From an uncultured Rhodopila sp. (GTDB lineage: Bacteria > Pseudomonadota > Alphaproteobacteria > Acetobacterales > Acetobacteraceae): a stretch of DNA of 64,000 nt. The position numbers were made by a program, and so were the translations under genes. This document shows positions 35,265 to 45,136 of the stretch, in pieces. The notes below the pieces were generated by a model. That model searched no databases. It was given only the letters and a program-made list of their open reading frames with translations, and was not told where the DNA came from. The stretch's first letter is position 1. The number at the start of each line of letters is the position of its first letter. The stretch spans positions 60,098 to 124,097 of the forward strand of contig NZ_CAIWTY010000045.1 in assembly GCF_903915725.1 (NCBI RefSeq), given 5' to 3'.

Positions 35265-37955
35265 CTACTCCAGACGATCCAGCGCCGCCTGCAACCGGGC
35301 GATCTCGGCTTCGAAGCTCGCCAGGCGTTCGCGGTTCTCCGCCACCACTTCCTCCTTCGCGCGGCTGACGAACTCCGGGTTGTCCAGCTTCTGCCGCATC
35401 TTCTTCGCGTCCACGACAAGCTTGTCGCGGTCCTTGGCCAGACGCGTCCGCTCCACCGCGATGTCGATCAACCCCTCCAGCGGCAACACGATCGTCGTCT
35501 CGTCCAGCACGGCCTGGGCCGAACCCTTCGGCACATCCCCGGTCAGCACCTGCACGTCCGACGCCCGCGCCAGGCGGCGGATCGCCTCGATCCACCGATC
35601 GACCCGTCCCAGCACATCGGCCCGCGCATCGCGCAGCAGGACGGGTGAGGGCTTGCTCGGCGGCACGTTCATCTCCGCCCGCACAGAGCGGACCTCGCCA
35701 ATCAGCCGGATCACCCAGTCGAGTTCCGACCGCGCCTCAGCGGCATCGGTCACCGGAACAGCATCCGGCCAGGCGGCGCCAATCAGGCTGCACGGCTCGC
35801 CATAGCCGAACCGGTCCCACAGCTCCTCGGTGACGAACGGGATCGACGGATGCAGCAGGCGCAGGATCAATCCCAGCACATGCGCCCCCACCGCCCGGAT
35901 TTCGGCGGCATCGGCCGGGTCGGCGCCCTCCGCCAGCAGCGGTTTCGCCAGTTCCAGGAACCAGTCGCAGAAATTGTTCCAGACGAACCGGTAGCCGGCG
36001 GCGGCGTATTCGTCGAAGCGGTAAACCTCCAGCGCGGCTGTCGCGTCGGCCACCGCGGTGTTCGCCGTGTCCAGCAGCCAGCGCGACAGCGGCAGTTTTG
36101 CTCCCGCCGGATCGAACGCCGGATCGGGCTGCATACCGTTCATCTCGCAGAACCGCGCCGCGTTCCATAGCTTGGTGACGAAGCCGCGGTAATCCTGCAC
36201 CCGCGAGGCGCCCAGCTTCACATCGCGCCCCGGACCGGTCAGCGAGCAGATGGTGAAGCGCAGCGCGTCCGCGCCAAAACTGTCGATCAGCTCCAGCGGG
36301 TCGATGACGTTGCCGCGCGACTTCGACATCTTCTGGCCCTTCTCGTCGCGGACCAGGCCATGGATGTAGACGGTGCGGAACGGCACGTCGCCCATCATGT
36401 GCAGTCCCATCATCATCATCCGGGCGACCCAGAAGAAGATGATGTCGAAGCCGGTGACCAACACGTCGCCCGGGTAATACCGCTCGACCTCCTTCGTCTG
36501 CTCCGGCCAGCCGAGCGTCGAGAACGGCCACAACGCTGAACTGAACCAGGTGTCCAGCACGTCCTCGTCCTGCACCAGCTCTTCGTCGCGCCCATACGCC
36601 GCTCGCGCCTGCACCGCCGCATCGGCCGCGTCCTTGGCGACAAAGACGGAGCCGTCCGGCCCGTACCAGGCCGGGATGCGGTGCCCCCACCACAATTGCC
36701 GGGAGATGCACCACGGCTGGATGTCACGCATCCAGGCGAAGAAGGTGTTCTCCCACTGCTTCGGCACGAACACGGTCCGGCCGGTTTCCACCGCCTCGAT
36801 CGCCGGTTTCGCCAATACGCCGGCGTTGCAGTACCATTGCGTGGTGAGAAACGGCTCCACCGGCACGCCGCCGCGGTCGCCATGCGGCACCTGGTTGACG
36901 TGCGGCTCGATCTTCTCCAGCAGCTCCAACCGCTCCAGCTCGGCAACGATGGCGGAGCGGGCGGCGAACCGGGACTGCCCTGCCAGCGAGCGCACGAACG
37001 CCGTGTCCGGCCCTGTCGCCAGCACGTCCTCGATCTCCTCCAGCGTAATATTCGCCTGCCGATCGAGCACCGACGGCATCGGCAGATCGTGGCGGCGGCC
37101 GACTTCGAAGTCATTGAAATCATGCGCCGGCGTGATCTTCACCGCCCCGGTGCCCTTCTCCGGATCGGCGTACGTGTCCGCTACGATCGGGATGGAGCGG
37201 CCCACCAGCGGCAGGATCGCCCGCTTGCCGATCAGCGCGCCGTAGACCGGGTGATCGGGATGCACCGCCACGGCGGTGTCGCCCAGCATCGTCTCCGGCC
37301 GCGTCGTCGCGACGATGATGAACTGCCCCGGCTCGCCCTCGATCGGATAGCGCAGATACCACAGCGATCCCTTGATCTCGCGGTTCTCCACCTCGAGGTC
37401 GGAGATCGCCGTCTGCAGCTTCGGGTCCCAGTTCACCAGCCGGCGGTCGCGATAGATCAGGCCCTGGTTATACAGCGTGACGAAGGTCTCCTTCACCGCG
37501 GCGGACAACCCGTCATCCATGGTGAAGCGCTCGCGCGGCCAGTCCAGCGAGGCGCCCAGGCGGCGCAACTGCGTGGTGATCGTCCCGCCGGACTCCGCCT
37601 TCCATTGCCAGACGCGTTCGAGGAACGCCTCGCGCCCCATCTCCCGGCGGTCCTTGCCTTCGGCGGCGAGCAGGCGCTCCACCACCATCTGGGTGGCGAT
37701 GCCGGCATGGTCGGTGCCCGGCTGCCACAGCGCGTCGCGGCCCTGCATTCGCCGCCAGCGCACCAGGGTGTCCTGCAGGGTGAAGGTTAGCGCGTGGCCC
37801 ATATGCAGGCTGCCGGTGACGTTCGGCGGCGGGATCATGATGGTGAAGGGCGGCGCGTTCGAGTCCGGGTCGCAGGCGAAGCTGCCCGCCGACTCCCATC
37901 CTGTGTAGAGGCGGGGTTCCACATCGCCCGGAGCGAACCGGCTATCTAAGGTCAT
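35265..37955 (-). CDS. valS: Valine--tRNA ligase
   Basis: The ATG at 37955 is preceded directly by a GTG; 896 residues. It has the class I motif HIGH as GSLHMGHALTFTLQD, KMSKS as KGQKMSKSRGNVIDPL, the zinc-less editing domain (VRWRRMQG, ATTRPETMLGDTAVAVHP), the anticodon-binding helical domain and the C-terminal coiled coil of ValRS (DRDKLVVDAKKMRQKLDNPE). It charges tRNA-Val. It follows the PopZ-like gene with a gap that contains a family B fragment. Confidence 0.98.
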   Translation of the reverse strand: MTLDSRFAPGDVEPRLYTGWESAGSFACDPDSNAPPFTIMIPPPNVTGSLHMGHALTFTLQDTLVRWRRMQGRDALWQPGTDHAGIATQMVVERLLAAEGKDRREMGREAFLERVWQWKAESGGTITTQLRRLGASLDWPRERFTMDDGLSAAVKETFVTLYNQGLIYRDRRLVNWDPKLQTAISDLEVENREIKGSLWYLRYPIEGEPGQFIIVATTRPETMLGDTAVAVHPDHPVYGALIGKRAILPLVGRSIPIVADTYADPEKGTGAVKITPAHDFNDFEVGRRHDLPMPSVLDRQANITLEEIEDVLATGPDTAFVRSLAGQSRFAARSAIVAELERLELLEKIEPHVNQVPHGDRGGVPVEPFLTTQWYCNAGVLAKPAIEAVETGRTVFVPKQWENTFFAWMRDIQPWCISRQLWWGHRIPAWYGPDGSVFVAKDAADAAVQARAAYGRDEELVQDEDVLDTWFSSALWPFSTLGWPEQTKEVERYYPGDVLVTGFDIIFFWVARMMMMGLHMMGDVPFRTVYIHGLVRDEKGQKMSKSRGNVIDPLELIDSFGADALRFTICSLTGPGRDVKLGASRVQDYRGFVTKLWNAARFCEMNGMQPDPAFDPAGAKLPLSRWLLDTANTAVADATAALEVYRFDEYAAAGYRFVWNNFCDWFLELAKPLLAEGADPADAAEIRAVGAHVLGLILRLLHPSIPFVTEELWDRFGYGEPCSLIGAAWPDAVPVTDAAEARSELDWVIRLIGEVRSVRAEMNVPPSKPSPVLLRDARADVLGRVDRWIEAIRRLARASDVQVLTGDVPKGSAQAVLDETTIVLPLEGLIDIAVERTRLAKDRDKLVVDAKKMRQKLDNPEFVSRAKEEVVAENRERLASFEAEIARLQAALDRLE

Positions 37956-38080
37956 CACGATCTCCCGCGGTTCGGCGCAGCGGCTGCCGAAATGCCCGCG
38001 TCATGGTTGTCAGAAAAGGCCGGGGGCCATGTGATACCAGCCCGCGTTTAACGTGGCAGTTGGGCACCGTCGCCGACGCC

Positions 38081-38166
38081 GTCATGGCGGGCGGAGGCCC
38101 GCCATCCACGCCTTTGGCGCAAGCGCCACCGCAAGGCGTGGATGGTGCGCTTGCGCGCACCATGAC
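38081..38166. repeat. Family B inner hairpins (partial copy)
   Basis: GTCATGGCGGGCGGAGGCCC, CCACGCC/GGCGTGG and ATGGTGCGCTTGCGCGCACCAT follow in family B order. The outer GTTAAAATAG arms are lacking apart from CGTTTAACG upstream at 38044. It lies between the popZ-like gene and valS. Confidence 0.75.
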
Positions 38167-38210
38167 GATCGGGCGTCGCCTGCGCCGACATGACGGCGGT
38201 TGCACAGGTA

Positions 38211-38789
38211 TCAGGGCACCGCCCGATTGACGACCCGCTCGATCTCGGCGCGGACCAGACGTTCCACCAGCGGCGGCAGATTGGTATCCAGCCAGTCCTT
38301 CAGCAGCGGCCGCAGTTCGGCCCGCACCATGTCCTCCAGCGTCGGCCCGCCGGACCACACCTGCGTCGCCCGGCCCGCCGCGAGCGTGCGCATCAGGCTG
38401 CCGACGGACGATGCCGCGGCGGCGGCGGCCTCGGGCGCGACAAGGTCCGGGGCCAACACAGGCGCAGCGAAGGGCGCGGGCGGCGGGCCTTCAACCAGCG
38501 CTTCCGTCTCCGGGCGAGGCCGCGGAACCGGCACCGTCGCCGCGGGCGGAACAGCGGCGGATTCAGCGACCGGCGCTTGCTCCTCGTGCACCGGCTCCGG
38601 CGGCGCCACCAGCATGGACTGGTCCAGCACCAATACATCCTCCTCGGGCGGCATTTCCGGTGGCAGCTCCAACTCGGCCGGCTGCTCTTCCTCGTTCAAA
38701 ATTCGCCTGATGGAGGCGAGGATCTCCTCCATCGACGGATCTGCTGCGTCTCCGGGGGCTGTATCGGCAGGAGGCTGCGTGGTGCTCAT
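38211..38789 (-). CDS. PopZ-like polar organising protein (DUF2497)
   Basis: The ATG at 38789 gives 192 residues; a longer frame overlaps the TolC gene. The N terminus has the PopZ helix PSMEEILASIRRILNEEE. A proline/glutamate-rich disordered middle follows, and the C terminus has LEDMVRAELRPLLKDWLDTN and LVRAEIERVV, the oligomerising helices. PopZ builds a polar scaffold that anchors the chromosome origin and recruits cell-cycle proteins in Caulobacter. It lies 23 bp from tolC on the same strand. Confidence 0.88.
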   Translation of the reverse strand: MSTTQPPADTAPGDAADPSMEEILASIRRILNEEEQPAELELPPEMPPEEDVLVLDQSMLVAPPEPVHEEQAPVAESAAVPPAATVPVPRPRPETEALVEGPPPAPFAAPVLAPDLVAPEAAAAAASSVGSLMRTLAAGRATQVWSGGPTLEDMVRAELRPLLKDWLDTNLPPLVERLVRAEIERVVNRAVP

Positions 38790-38812
38790 CGGTGACAGTG
38801 TGTTGACATCGG

Positions 38813-40285
38813 TTAGCGTCCCGGCTGGCTGGTCGCGTAGTCGGACAGGCCGACCCACCTGTCCTTGACCGCCTGGTAGTAGGCGGTGTCGTCATACAGC
38901 GGCACCGCCAGATGCAGATCGCGCGCGGTCAGGCGGCCGATGGCGGCGGCGACCCCGTAGGAGGCGGTGATCAACTGCGCCAGGTTCTGCACCAGCGTGG
39001 TGCGGGAGGTCAGCAGCGCCTGCGTCGCGTTCAGCACGTCCAGGGTGGTGCGGCTGCCGACGATCGCCTCGCGCTCCACGCCCTCCAGCGCGATCTGGTT
39101 GGCGCGGATCTGCGCGCGCGTGCTGTCGGCGGCGGCCTTGGCGGCGACCAGCGTGTCCCATGCCTGCACCGCGTTCTGCACCGCCGTCCGCTTGGCGTCA
39201 TCGACCAGCCGCGAGGTCTGTTGCTCTGCCTGGCGGGCCTGGCGGACTGCCGCATATTCTGAGCCGCCCTGATAGACCGGCACGGAAAGCTGCGCCGTCA
39301 AAGCGTAGCCGTTCCCGGACGTGCTGCGCGCGCCGGAGTTTTGCTGCTGGAACGTCTGCCCTTGCAGGCTGACCTGCGGCAACAGCGCGCCGAACGCGGC
39401 GTCGATCGCGTCTTTCGCCGCGGCGTCATTGAACGCGGCGGTGATCACGTTCGGATTGTTAATGGTGGCGAGCTGGGCCGCATCGCGTTCGCTCTTGACC
39501 GGCAGGCTCAGCGGCTGAGGTTCCACCAGGTCGGGCGGCGGCATGACGCCAATATACTGCTGGAAGGTCCCGCGGGCGGTTTGCAGCGTGCCCTCGGCGG
39601 TTTCGCGCGTGGCCCTCGCACCTTCCAACGCGGCTTCGGCCTGCGCCACGTCCGTGCGGGTGATCTCGCCGACGCGGAAGCGGTCGTTGGTGGCCTGCAA
39701 CTGCTTCGAGAGCACCTGCTCGTTGTTGATATCAAGAGCCAGAAGCTGCTGGTCCTGGATCACGTTGACATAGGCCTGGATAGCGTTGCTGAAGCTGGTC
39801 TGCTCCTGCGCGATCAACGTGGCGCGTTCGGCGTAGACTTGATTCTTGGCCTTGTTGACGTTGGCCTGCGTCCGGCCTCCGGTGTAAATATTTTGGGTCG
39901 CCGTTGCCTGAGCCGTCGCTATCAGCCGATCGTTCCGGGCATTCACAACCGTTTGCAACGTCGGCGTGTAAGCCCGCGTTACGCCATCCCCATACCCTGC
40001 CGTGCCGGCGAGTGTGACCTGCGGCTTCCACCCGGCCAGCGCCGTGGGCACGTTTTCGTCCGTCGCCCGCAGTTTTGCCCGCTCCGCCTGCAGCGCCGGC
40101 TGGTTGGAGTAGGTCATCGCCAGCGACTCGGCCAACGTGTGCGGAACTCCGGTCAACGCCGCATGCGCCGCCGAGGCGGCCGCCGCGGACGCAGGCGAGG
40201 CGGCCTTCGGCGGTGTCTGCGCACCGGCGGCGACCGTCAGAGCGACCAGACTGAAACTGGCGAGCAGAGCATGACGCATACTCAT
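38813..40285 (-). CDS. tolC: TolC-family outer membrane efflux protein
   Basis: A 490-residue protein with a signal peptide (HALLASFSLVALTVAAGAQ). The two TolC repeats are clear: the first has LAESLAMTYSNQPALQAERA and LIATAQATATQNIYTGGRTQ, the second VNVIQDQQLLALDINNE and QLSVPVYQGGSEYAAVRQAR. It forms the exit duct for tripartite drug or type I secretion pumps. The start at 40285 is followed by an ATG two codons in. It sits between pcm and popZ-like genes, the usual alphaproteobacterial setting. Confidence 0.95.
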   Translation of the reverse strand: MSMRHALLASFSLVALTVAAGAQTPPKAASPASAAAASAAHAALTGVPHTLAESLAMTYSNQPALQAERAKLRATDENVPTALAGWKPQVTLAGTAGYGDGVTRAYTPTLQTVVNARNDRLIATAQATATQNIYTGGRTQANVNKAKNQVYAERATLIAQEQTSFSNAIQAYVNVIQDQQLLALDINNEQVLSKQLQATNDRFRVGEITRTDVAQAEAALEGARATRETAEGTLQTARGTFQQYIGVMPPPDLVEPQPLSLPVKSERDAAQLATINNPNVITAAFNDAAAKDAIDAAFGALLPQVSLQGQTFQQQNSGARSTSGNGYALTAQLSVPVYQGGSEYAAVRQARQAEQQTSRLVDDAKRTAVQNAVQAWDTLVAAKAAADSTRAQIRANQIALEGVEREAIVGSRTTLDVLNATQALLTSRTTLVQNLAQLITASYGVAAAIGRLTARDLHLAVPLYDDTAYYQAVKDRWVGLSDYATSQPGR

Positions 40286-40474
40286 TCGGCACCCTTTTTC
40301 GGCTGGACCGCCGGCCGTATTGGCAGGCTTATCGCACCGTTATCTGAAGGAATCGTTAACGCGACGGCAAAAACCCGCAAAACGGCAGGCTGCCGAACGC
40401 GATTTCGGCTGAAACGCACCGCGATGTCCAGCTTTCCGTTGCATCCGGGCAGGCATCGCAACCCGCCGGGTGCA

Positions 40475-41143
40475 TCAGAATGCGAAGGCCGGCGCGCGGC
40501 GCAGGGATGGTATCGGCGGCGTGTTGCAGTCGAAGATCGCCGCCATCCCGAGGCTGCTGCCTGTCACCTCGGCCTGCACGGCGCGGGTGGCGCGGCCGTC
40601 GCAACAGATCGCGGTCAGCAGCCGCCCGGTCTCCTGATGCAACTGCGCTGCCAGGGCAGGCGGCACGTCCGGCACTGCGCCCTCGATCAGGATCAGGTCG
40701 TAGGGGGCATGTCCCGGCCAGCCGGCGCTCAACGGCCCGGACGCCAAAGTCACCCCGGGCGCCTCCTGCGGCAGGATCGCCTCGGCGATCGCCAGCAGCG
40801 CGGGATCCTCCTCCAGCGCGACGACACGGCAGCCGCAGGCGGCGAGGACCGCCGCGCCATATCCGGTGCCGGCACCAACGACCAGCACCCGCTCATGCTC
40901 CAGCAGATTGGCGGCCTGCAACAGTTTCGCTAGCACCATCGGTTCCAGCATGTATCGGCCGTTGCCGAGCGGCACGTCTTCATCGGAGTAGGCCAGCGGC
41001 AGTGCGGCGGGCGGCAGGAAGCGTTCCCGCGGCAGGCGGCGCATGGCCGCCAGGACGCGCGGGTCGGTTACCCGGTTCGGGCGGATCTGGCTGTCCACCA
41101 TCCGCTTGCGGGCATCGGCGAAGAGTTCGGCTTGCGTTGCCAT
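40475..41143 (-). CDS. pcm: Protein-L-isoaspartate O-methyltransferase
   Basis: A 222-residue SAM-dependent methyltransferase. It has MVDSQIRPNRVTDPRVLAAM at the N terminus (the divergent alphaproteobacterial type), then MLEPMVLAKLLQAANL and the SAM-binding strand-loop VLVVGAGTGYGAAVLAACGC with the acidic end of strand 2 VVALEED. It repairs isoaspartyl residues in aged proteins. The gene lies upstream of tolC on the same strand with about 190 bp between. Confidence 0.9.
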   Translation of the reverse strand: MATQAELFADARKRMVDSQIRPNRVTDPRVLAAMRRLPRERFLPPAALPLAYSDEDVPLGNGRYMLEPMVLAKLLQAANLLEHERVLVVGAGTGYGAAVLAACGCRVVALEEDPALLAIAEAILPQEAPGVTLASGPLSAGWPGHAPYDLILIEGAVPDVPPALAAQLHQETGRLLTAICCDGRATRAVQAEVTGSSLGMAAIFDCNTPPIPSLRRAPAFAF

Positions 41144-41244
41144 ATCGGACTCGGCTTTCAGGAAGCGGGGCTTTCAGGAGACGGGGTCACCTTATAGCCA
41201 CGCAACACCGGCTCCGCAAAGCCGTTCGGCCCCTTTTTCCGGCC

Positions 41245-41874
41245 TCAGGCGGCATCTTCCTTGCGGTCACGAATTCTCACATAGGCCAGCTTGGCGTGCT
41301 CGTCGCAATACGGCTTGCCGGGGAGCGAGGTGTCGTCGCAGAACCTGAACGTCTTCGTGCCCGGCTCGCCGATCGGCCAGCAGCACGCCGCAGCCGATCG
41401 GCGAGGCTGGACGGAGGGCGGGGCCACCGGGCGAGGCGGCGGAACCGGAGCGGGAGATGGCGCAGCCATCGGACGGGCCGGAGCCGGCGAGAGCGCCCGT
41501 AGCGGCTGGACATTCGAGACCGCGGCAGACTGGACCGGCACGCCAGGTTCCACGGCAACCGGACGGGGCGCGGCCGGCCGAGGGGCGGCATGCACCGGCG
41601 CGGCGTAACCCGGCACGGCGTGGGCAGGTACGATGGCGCTGGCCAGCGGCGGCAGCGTCGGACCCGCAACCCGGGGATAGGCTGCCGAACGATCCACCAG
41701 GGGTTTCGGGCCTTCCCGGCGGATAGGCGAGGGGCGGGCATCCAGATCCAGCCTGTGAGCTTTGCCCACGATCGCATTCTTGGACACGCCAAGCCGGCGG
41801 CCGATCTCGGCAGTAGAATGACCCTCTGCCCAGAGATCGCGCAGGTGGCGGATCGTCTCCTCGTTCCATACCAT
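41245..41874 (-). CDS. gcrA: GcrA cell cycle regulator
   Basis: A 209-residue protein. The N terminus MVWNEETIRHLRDLWAEGHS, with STAEIGRRLGVSKNAIVGKA, is the conserved GcrA helix-turn-helix. The middle is a proline/alanine-rich linker. The C terminus has ACCWPIGEPGTKTFRFCDD and YCDEHAKLAYV, the sigma-70-interacting part. GcrA binds sigma-70 RNA polymerase and activates promoters that carry m6A GANTC sites made by CcrM. Its own upstream region has four GANTC sites in 51 bp. Confidence 0.95.
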   Translation of the reverse strand: MVWNEETIRHLRDLWAEGHSTAEIGRRLGVSKNAIVGKAHRLDLDARPSPIRREGPKPLVDRSAAYPRVAGPTLPPLASAIVPAHAVPGYAAPVHAAPRPAAPRPVAVEPGVPVQSAAVSNVQPLRALSPAPARPMAAPSPAPVPPPRPVAPPSVQPRRSAAACCWPIGEPGTKTFRFCDDTSLPGKPYCDEHAKLAYVRIRDRKEDAA

Positions 41875-41942
41875 ATGCAGGCTCCTTGGTGGACGTTACC
41901 TACTAAATACAGTATGGGGCCGGCGGAAGCGTGGCAATCTCC

Positions 41943-41993
41943 GAATCGAGTCAAGTCGCAGAATCCTGTGGACAAGTAGGTTTCACCCGATTC
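41943..41993. promoter_or_regulatory. Cluster of four GANTC (CcrM) methylation sites upstream of gcrA
   Basis: GAATC (41943), GAGTC (41948), GAATC (41961) and GATTC (41989) lie 69-119 bp upstream of the gcrA start. GANTC is the CcrM methylation site in alphaproteobacteria. Such a dense cluster is unlikely to be chance in GC-rich DNA, and it suggests control of gcrA by methylation state. Confidence 0.65.
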
Positions 41994-42115
41994 CGGGAGC
42001 ACGCCGCTGAACCGCGAAAACGATCTCCCGTCCGCGCCGCCCCGCTTCAGGGGCGCCGGAAAGCTTATGACCGTGCCGCGCCAACAGGATATGCTGCGGT
42101 AGGAGAGGCTCGCTG

Positions 42116-42319
42116 ATGACTGTGGCAGCCCGGCGCATCGACCCCGACGTATGGTCCAAGGAGCAGTTCCTGGCGTGGGCCGCAACACGGGCGGGCGAGC
42201 GCAGTTACGAGTTTGACGGCATCCGCCCAGTGGCGATGGCGCCGGCGACGCTCGGGCACAACGAAATCGCCCGCAACATCCGGGAGAAAGACCCGTGGCG
42301 TTCAGGTATTCTGGCGTGA
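42116..42319 (+). pseudogene. Truncated Uma2-family nuclease gene (N-terminal remnant)
   Basis: The frame starts at an ATG with AGGAGA upstream and has WSKEQFLAWAATRAGERSYE and FDGIRPVAMAPATLGHNEIA, matching the N terminus of Uma2 (PD-(D/E)xK) proteins, which are usually about 190 residues. After about 55 residues the match ends and the frame stops at 67 codons. The rest of the family core, including its catalytic D and ExK residues, is absent. Only 48 bp separate it from tRNA-Cys. Confidence 0.75.
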
Positions 42320-42367
42320 ACCCGGGGAGCGCGCCTGAAAACGAATGACTACCGATATTCAAGGGAT

Positions 42368-42441
42368 TGGAGGTCCGGGCCGGAATCGAACCGGCATACG
42401 CGGATTTGCAGTCCGATGCATCACCACTCTGCCACCGGACC
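42368..42441 (-). tRNA. tRNA-Cys (GCA)
   Basis: On the minus strand the acceptor stem GGTCCGG pairs with CCGGACC, and the T arm is GCCGG-TTCGATT-CCGGC. The anticodon loop CTGCAAA gives anticodon GCA (cysteine). The 3' CCA is encoded. The anticodon stem has one mismatched outer pair. Confidence 0.93.
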
Positions 42442-42626
42442 CCCGGCGCAGGCGCGGTATATGGTTCGGGTCGGTCGTGCCGGTCAAGAGCGCACTTGCG
42501 ACGCCGTGCCTGCGATCCGCTACCGGCGCGCCGCCTTGATAAGATCGCCGATCGGCGTGCAGGCGGCCTATTGGCTTCCCGGCTCCGGGCGGATAAAGCC
42601 CACACCATCCGATTTTGGAGACCGTT

Positions 42627-43217
42627 GTGACAACTTTGTTGAATGCGTATCTACCCTCCGCCGGACGGGGCGCCGGATCCTCGACCGGGATGCGGTGGCT
42701 TTCAGGCGGACTGGCGGCTTTAGGCGGCAGCGCCGTCCTTGCGCTCTCGGCGCAGATCGCCGTGCCGATGGTGCCGGTGCCGATCACCATGCAGTCGCTG
42801 GCGGTGCTGGTGCTCGGCAGCCTGCTCGGACCGCGGCTCGGGATGGCGGCGGTTCTGCTCTATCTCGCGGAGGGCGCCTCGGGGCTGCCGGTTTTCGCCA
42901 ACGGGTCCGGCACCCTGGCGCATCTGACCGGTCCGACCGGAGGATATCTGATCAGCTTCGTCCCGGCGGCATGGCTGGCCGGCCGGCTGACACAAATCGG
43001 CTGGAGCCGGGGCGCGATCGGCTCATTCCTGTCCTTCACGGCCGGTCATGCCGTGATCCTCGCCATCGGCTGCGCCTGGCTCTCGCTGTTCGTCGGCGCT
43101 CCCGAGGCGCTGGCGGTCGGTGTCGTCCCGTTCATCGCCGGGTCGCTGGTCAAGTCCGCGCTGGCGGCGGCCATCGGCCAGGCAGTCCCCCGCATGCGCC
43201 GCGGAAGCCGATCCTGA
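42627..43217 (+). CDS. bioY: BioY-type biotin transporter S component
   Basis: The GTG at 42627 has GGAG six bases upstream; a TTG at 42615 is the alternative. About 196 residues with six membrane helices, including AQIAVPMVPVPITMQSLAVL, YLAEGASGLPVFA and GPTGGYLISFVPAAWLAGRL, the BioY signatures. BioY binds biotin and works alone or with an ECF energy module. No bioM/bioN genes lie nearby, which is frequent for solitary BioY proteins. No biotin-repressor site was recognised upstream. Confidence 0.93.
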   Translation: MTTLLNAYLPSAGRGAGSSTGMRWLSGGLAALGGSAVLALSAQIAVPMVPVPITMQSLAVLVLGSLLGPRLGMAAVLLYLAEGASGLPVFANGSGTLAHLTGPTGGYLISFVPAAWLAGRLTQIGWSRGAIGSFLSFTAGHAVILAIGCAWLSLFVGAPEALAVGVVPFIAGSLVKSALAAAIGQAVPRMRRGSRS

Positions 43218-43231
43218 CCGAACGGGCTGCC

Positions 43232-43406
43232 CCCCATCGGCGTTAAAATAGTGCCGCGGCGGCTGCGTTTGTCCCCCGTCATGGTGCGCGGAGGCGCACC
43301 ATCCACGCCTTGCGGTGCCGGTTCAGGCAAAGGCTTGGATGCCAACCTCCGTCGGCATGACGGGGGGAAGCGGCAACCGCCGCCCGCTATTTTAACGCCT
43401 ATGGGG
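43232..43406. repeat. Family B composite palindromic repeat, full copy
   Basis: The left arm CCCCATCGGCGTTAAAATAG and right arm CTATTTTAACGCCTATGGGG are near-perfect inverted repeats 135 bp apart. The inner hairpins are ATGGTGCGCGGAGGCGCACCAT and ATGCCAACCTCCGTCGGCAT. Relative to the copy at 23604, the inner part is inverted. It fills most of the gap of 316 bp between bioY and the lipoprotein gene, where no gene is seen. Confidence 0.9.
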
Positions 43407-43533
43407 CCGTGTCAGCGGACCATGCCGAGGATGGGTTCGTGCCCCCGCATCAAATGAGCCGGTGATCCACGGCGCCTGGACGATCGCGGGCACGACGTGG
43501 CGGCGCTGCACGCTCCGCCACGTCCTGCGCGGG

Positions 43534-43743
43534 CTAGCGTCCGGTGACGGCGCCGCCGACAGCCCCGACGCCGCCGCCGATAAGCGCTCCGGTCGCCGGC
43601 TTGCCGCCGGTAATCGCCGACACGCCGGCACCGGCGCCCGCACCCATCAGGCCGCCGGTCACCGCCCGCGTCCCGGGCGAACTGCCGCACCCCGCGAGAC
43701 CGAAGGCGACCGCCAGAAGCAGGATGTAAGGTGATGCTTGCAT
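43534..43743 (-). CDS. Small glycine-zipper lipoprotein
   Basis: A 69-residue protein with a signal peptide ending in a lipobox (AVAFGLAGC), so the mature protein starts at Cys19. The remainder is a glycine zipper (GGLMGAGAGAGVSAITGG, GALIGGGVGAVGGAVTG), like small outer-membrane lipoproteins of the OmpA-associated or entericidin kind. It probably sits in the outer membrane and may form a helical hairpin. The role is unknown. Confidence 0.8.
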   Translation of the reverse strand: MQASPYILLLAVAFGLAGCGSSPGTRAVTGGLMGAGAGAGVSAITGGKPATGALIGGGVGAVGGAVTGR

Positions 43744-43790
43744 GAAATCCTCCTTTGAAACGCGGCGACCCTCAGCCTCGAAGCTATTGA

Positions 43791-44972
<1,182 letters not shown>

Positions 44973-45000
44973 CGTAACGCTTCGGGCCGGCACCATACCT

Positions 45001-45087
45001 CACCCGTCATGGCCCGGCTTGTCCGGGCCACCTATCGCGGCGCCTTGCTGGTATAGGTGGCCCGGACAAGCCGGGCCATGACGGGTG
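45001..45087. repeat. Family A palindromic repeat between mreB and mreC
   Basis: The arms CACCCGTCATGGCCCGGCTT and AAGCCGGGCCATGACGGGTG are perfect inverted repeats. With the inner GTCCGGGCCACCTAT/ATAGGTGGCCCGGAC they extend to 35 bp per side. It is the cleanest copy in the window and lies 28 bp after mreB. It might reduce read-through or protect the mreB mRNA. Confidence 0.93.
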
Positions 45088-45136
45088 GTACTGGCCATGG
45101 CGACTTTGGTTTGATGCTCTCCGGCTGAAGGTGACC

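Noticed and set aside
39341..40933. 530-codon plus-strand frame opposite tolC and pcm
   Set aside because: Spans two real genes and the gap between them; no motif.
42540..42626. BioR or biotin repressor operator before bioY
   Set aside because: No TTATCTATAA-like site; only a weak GATAAGATC-type string.
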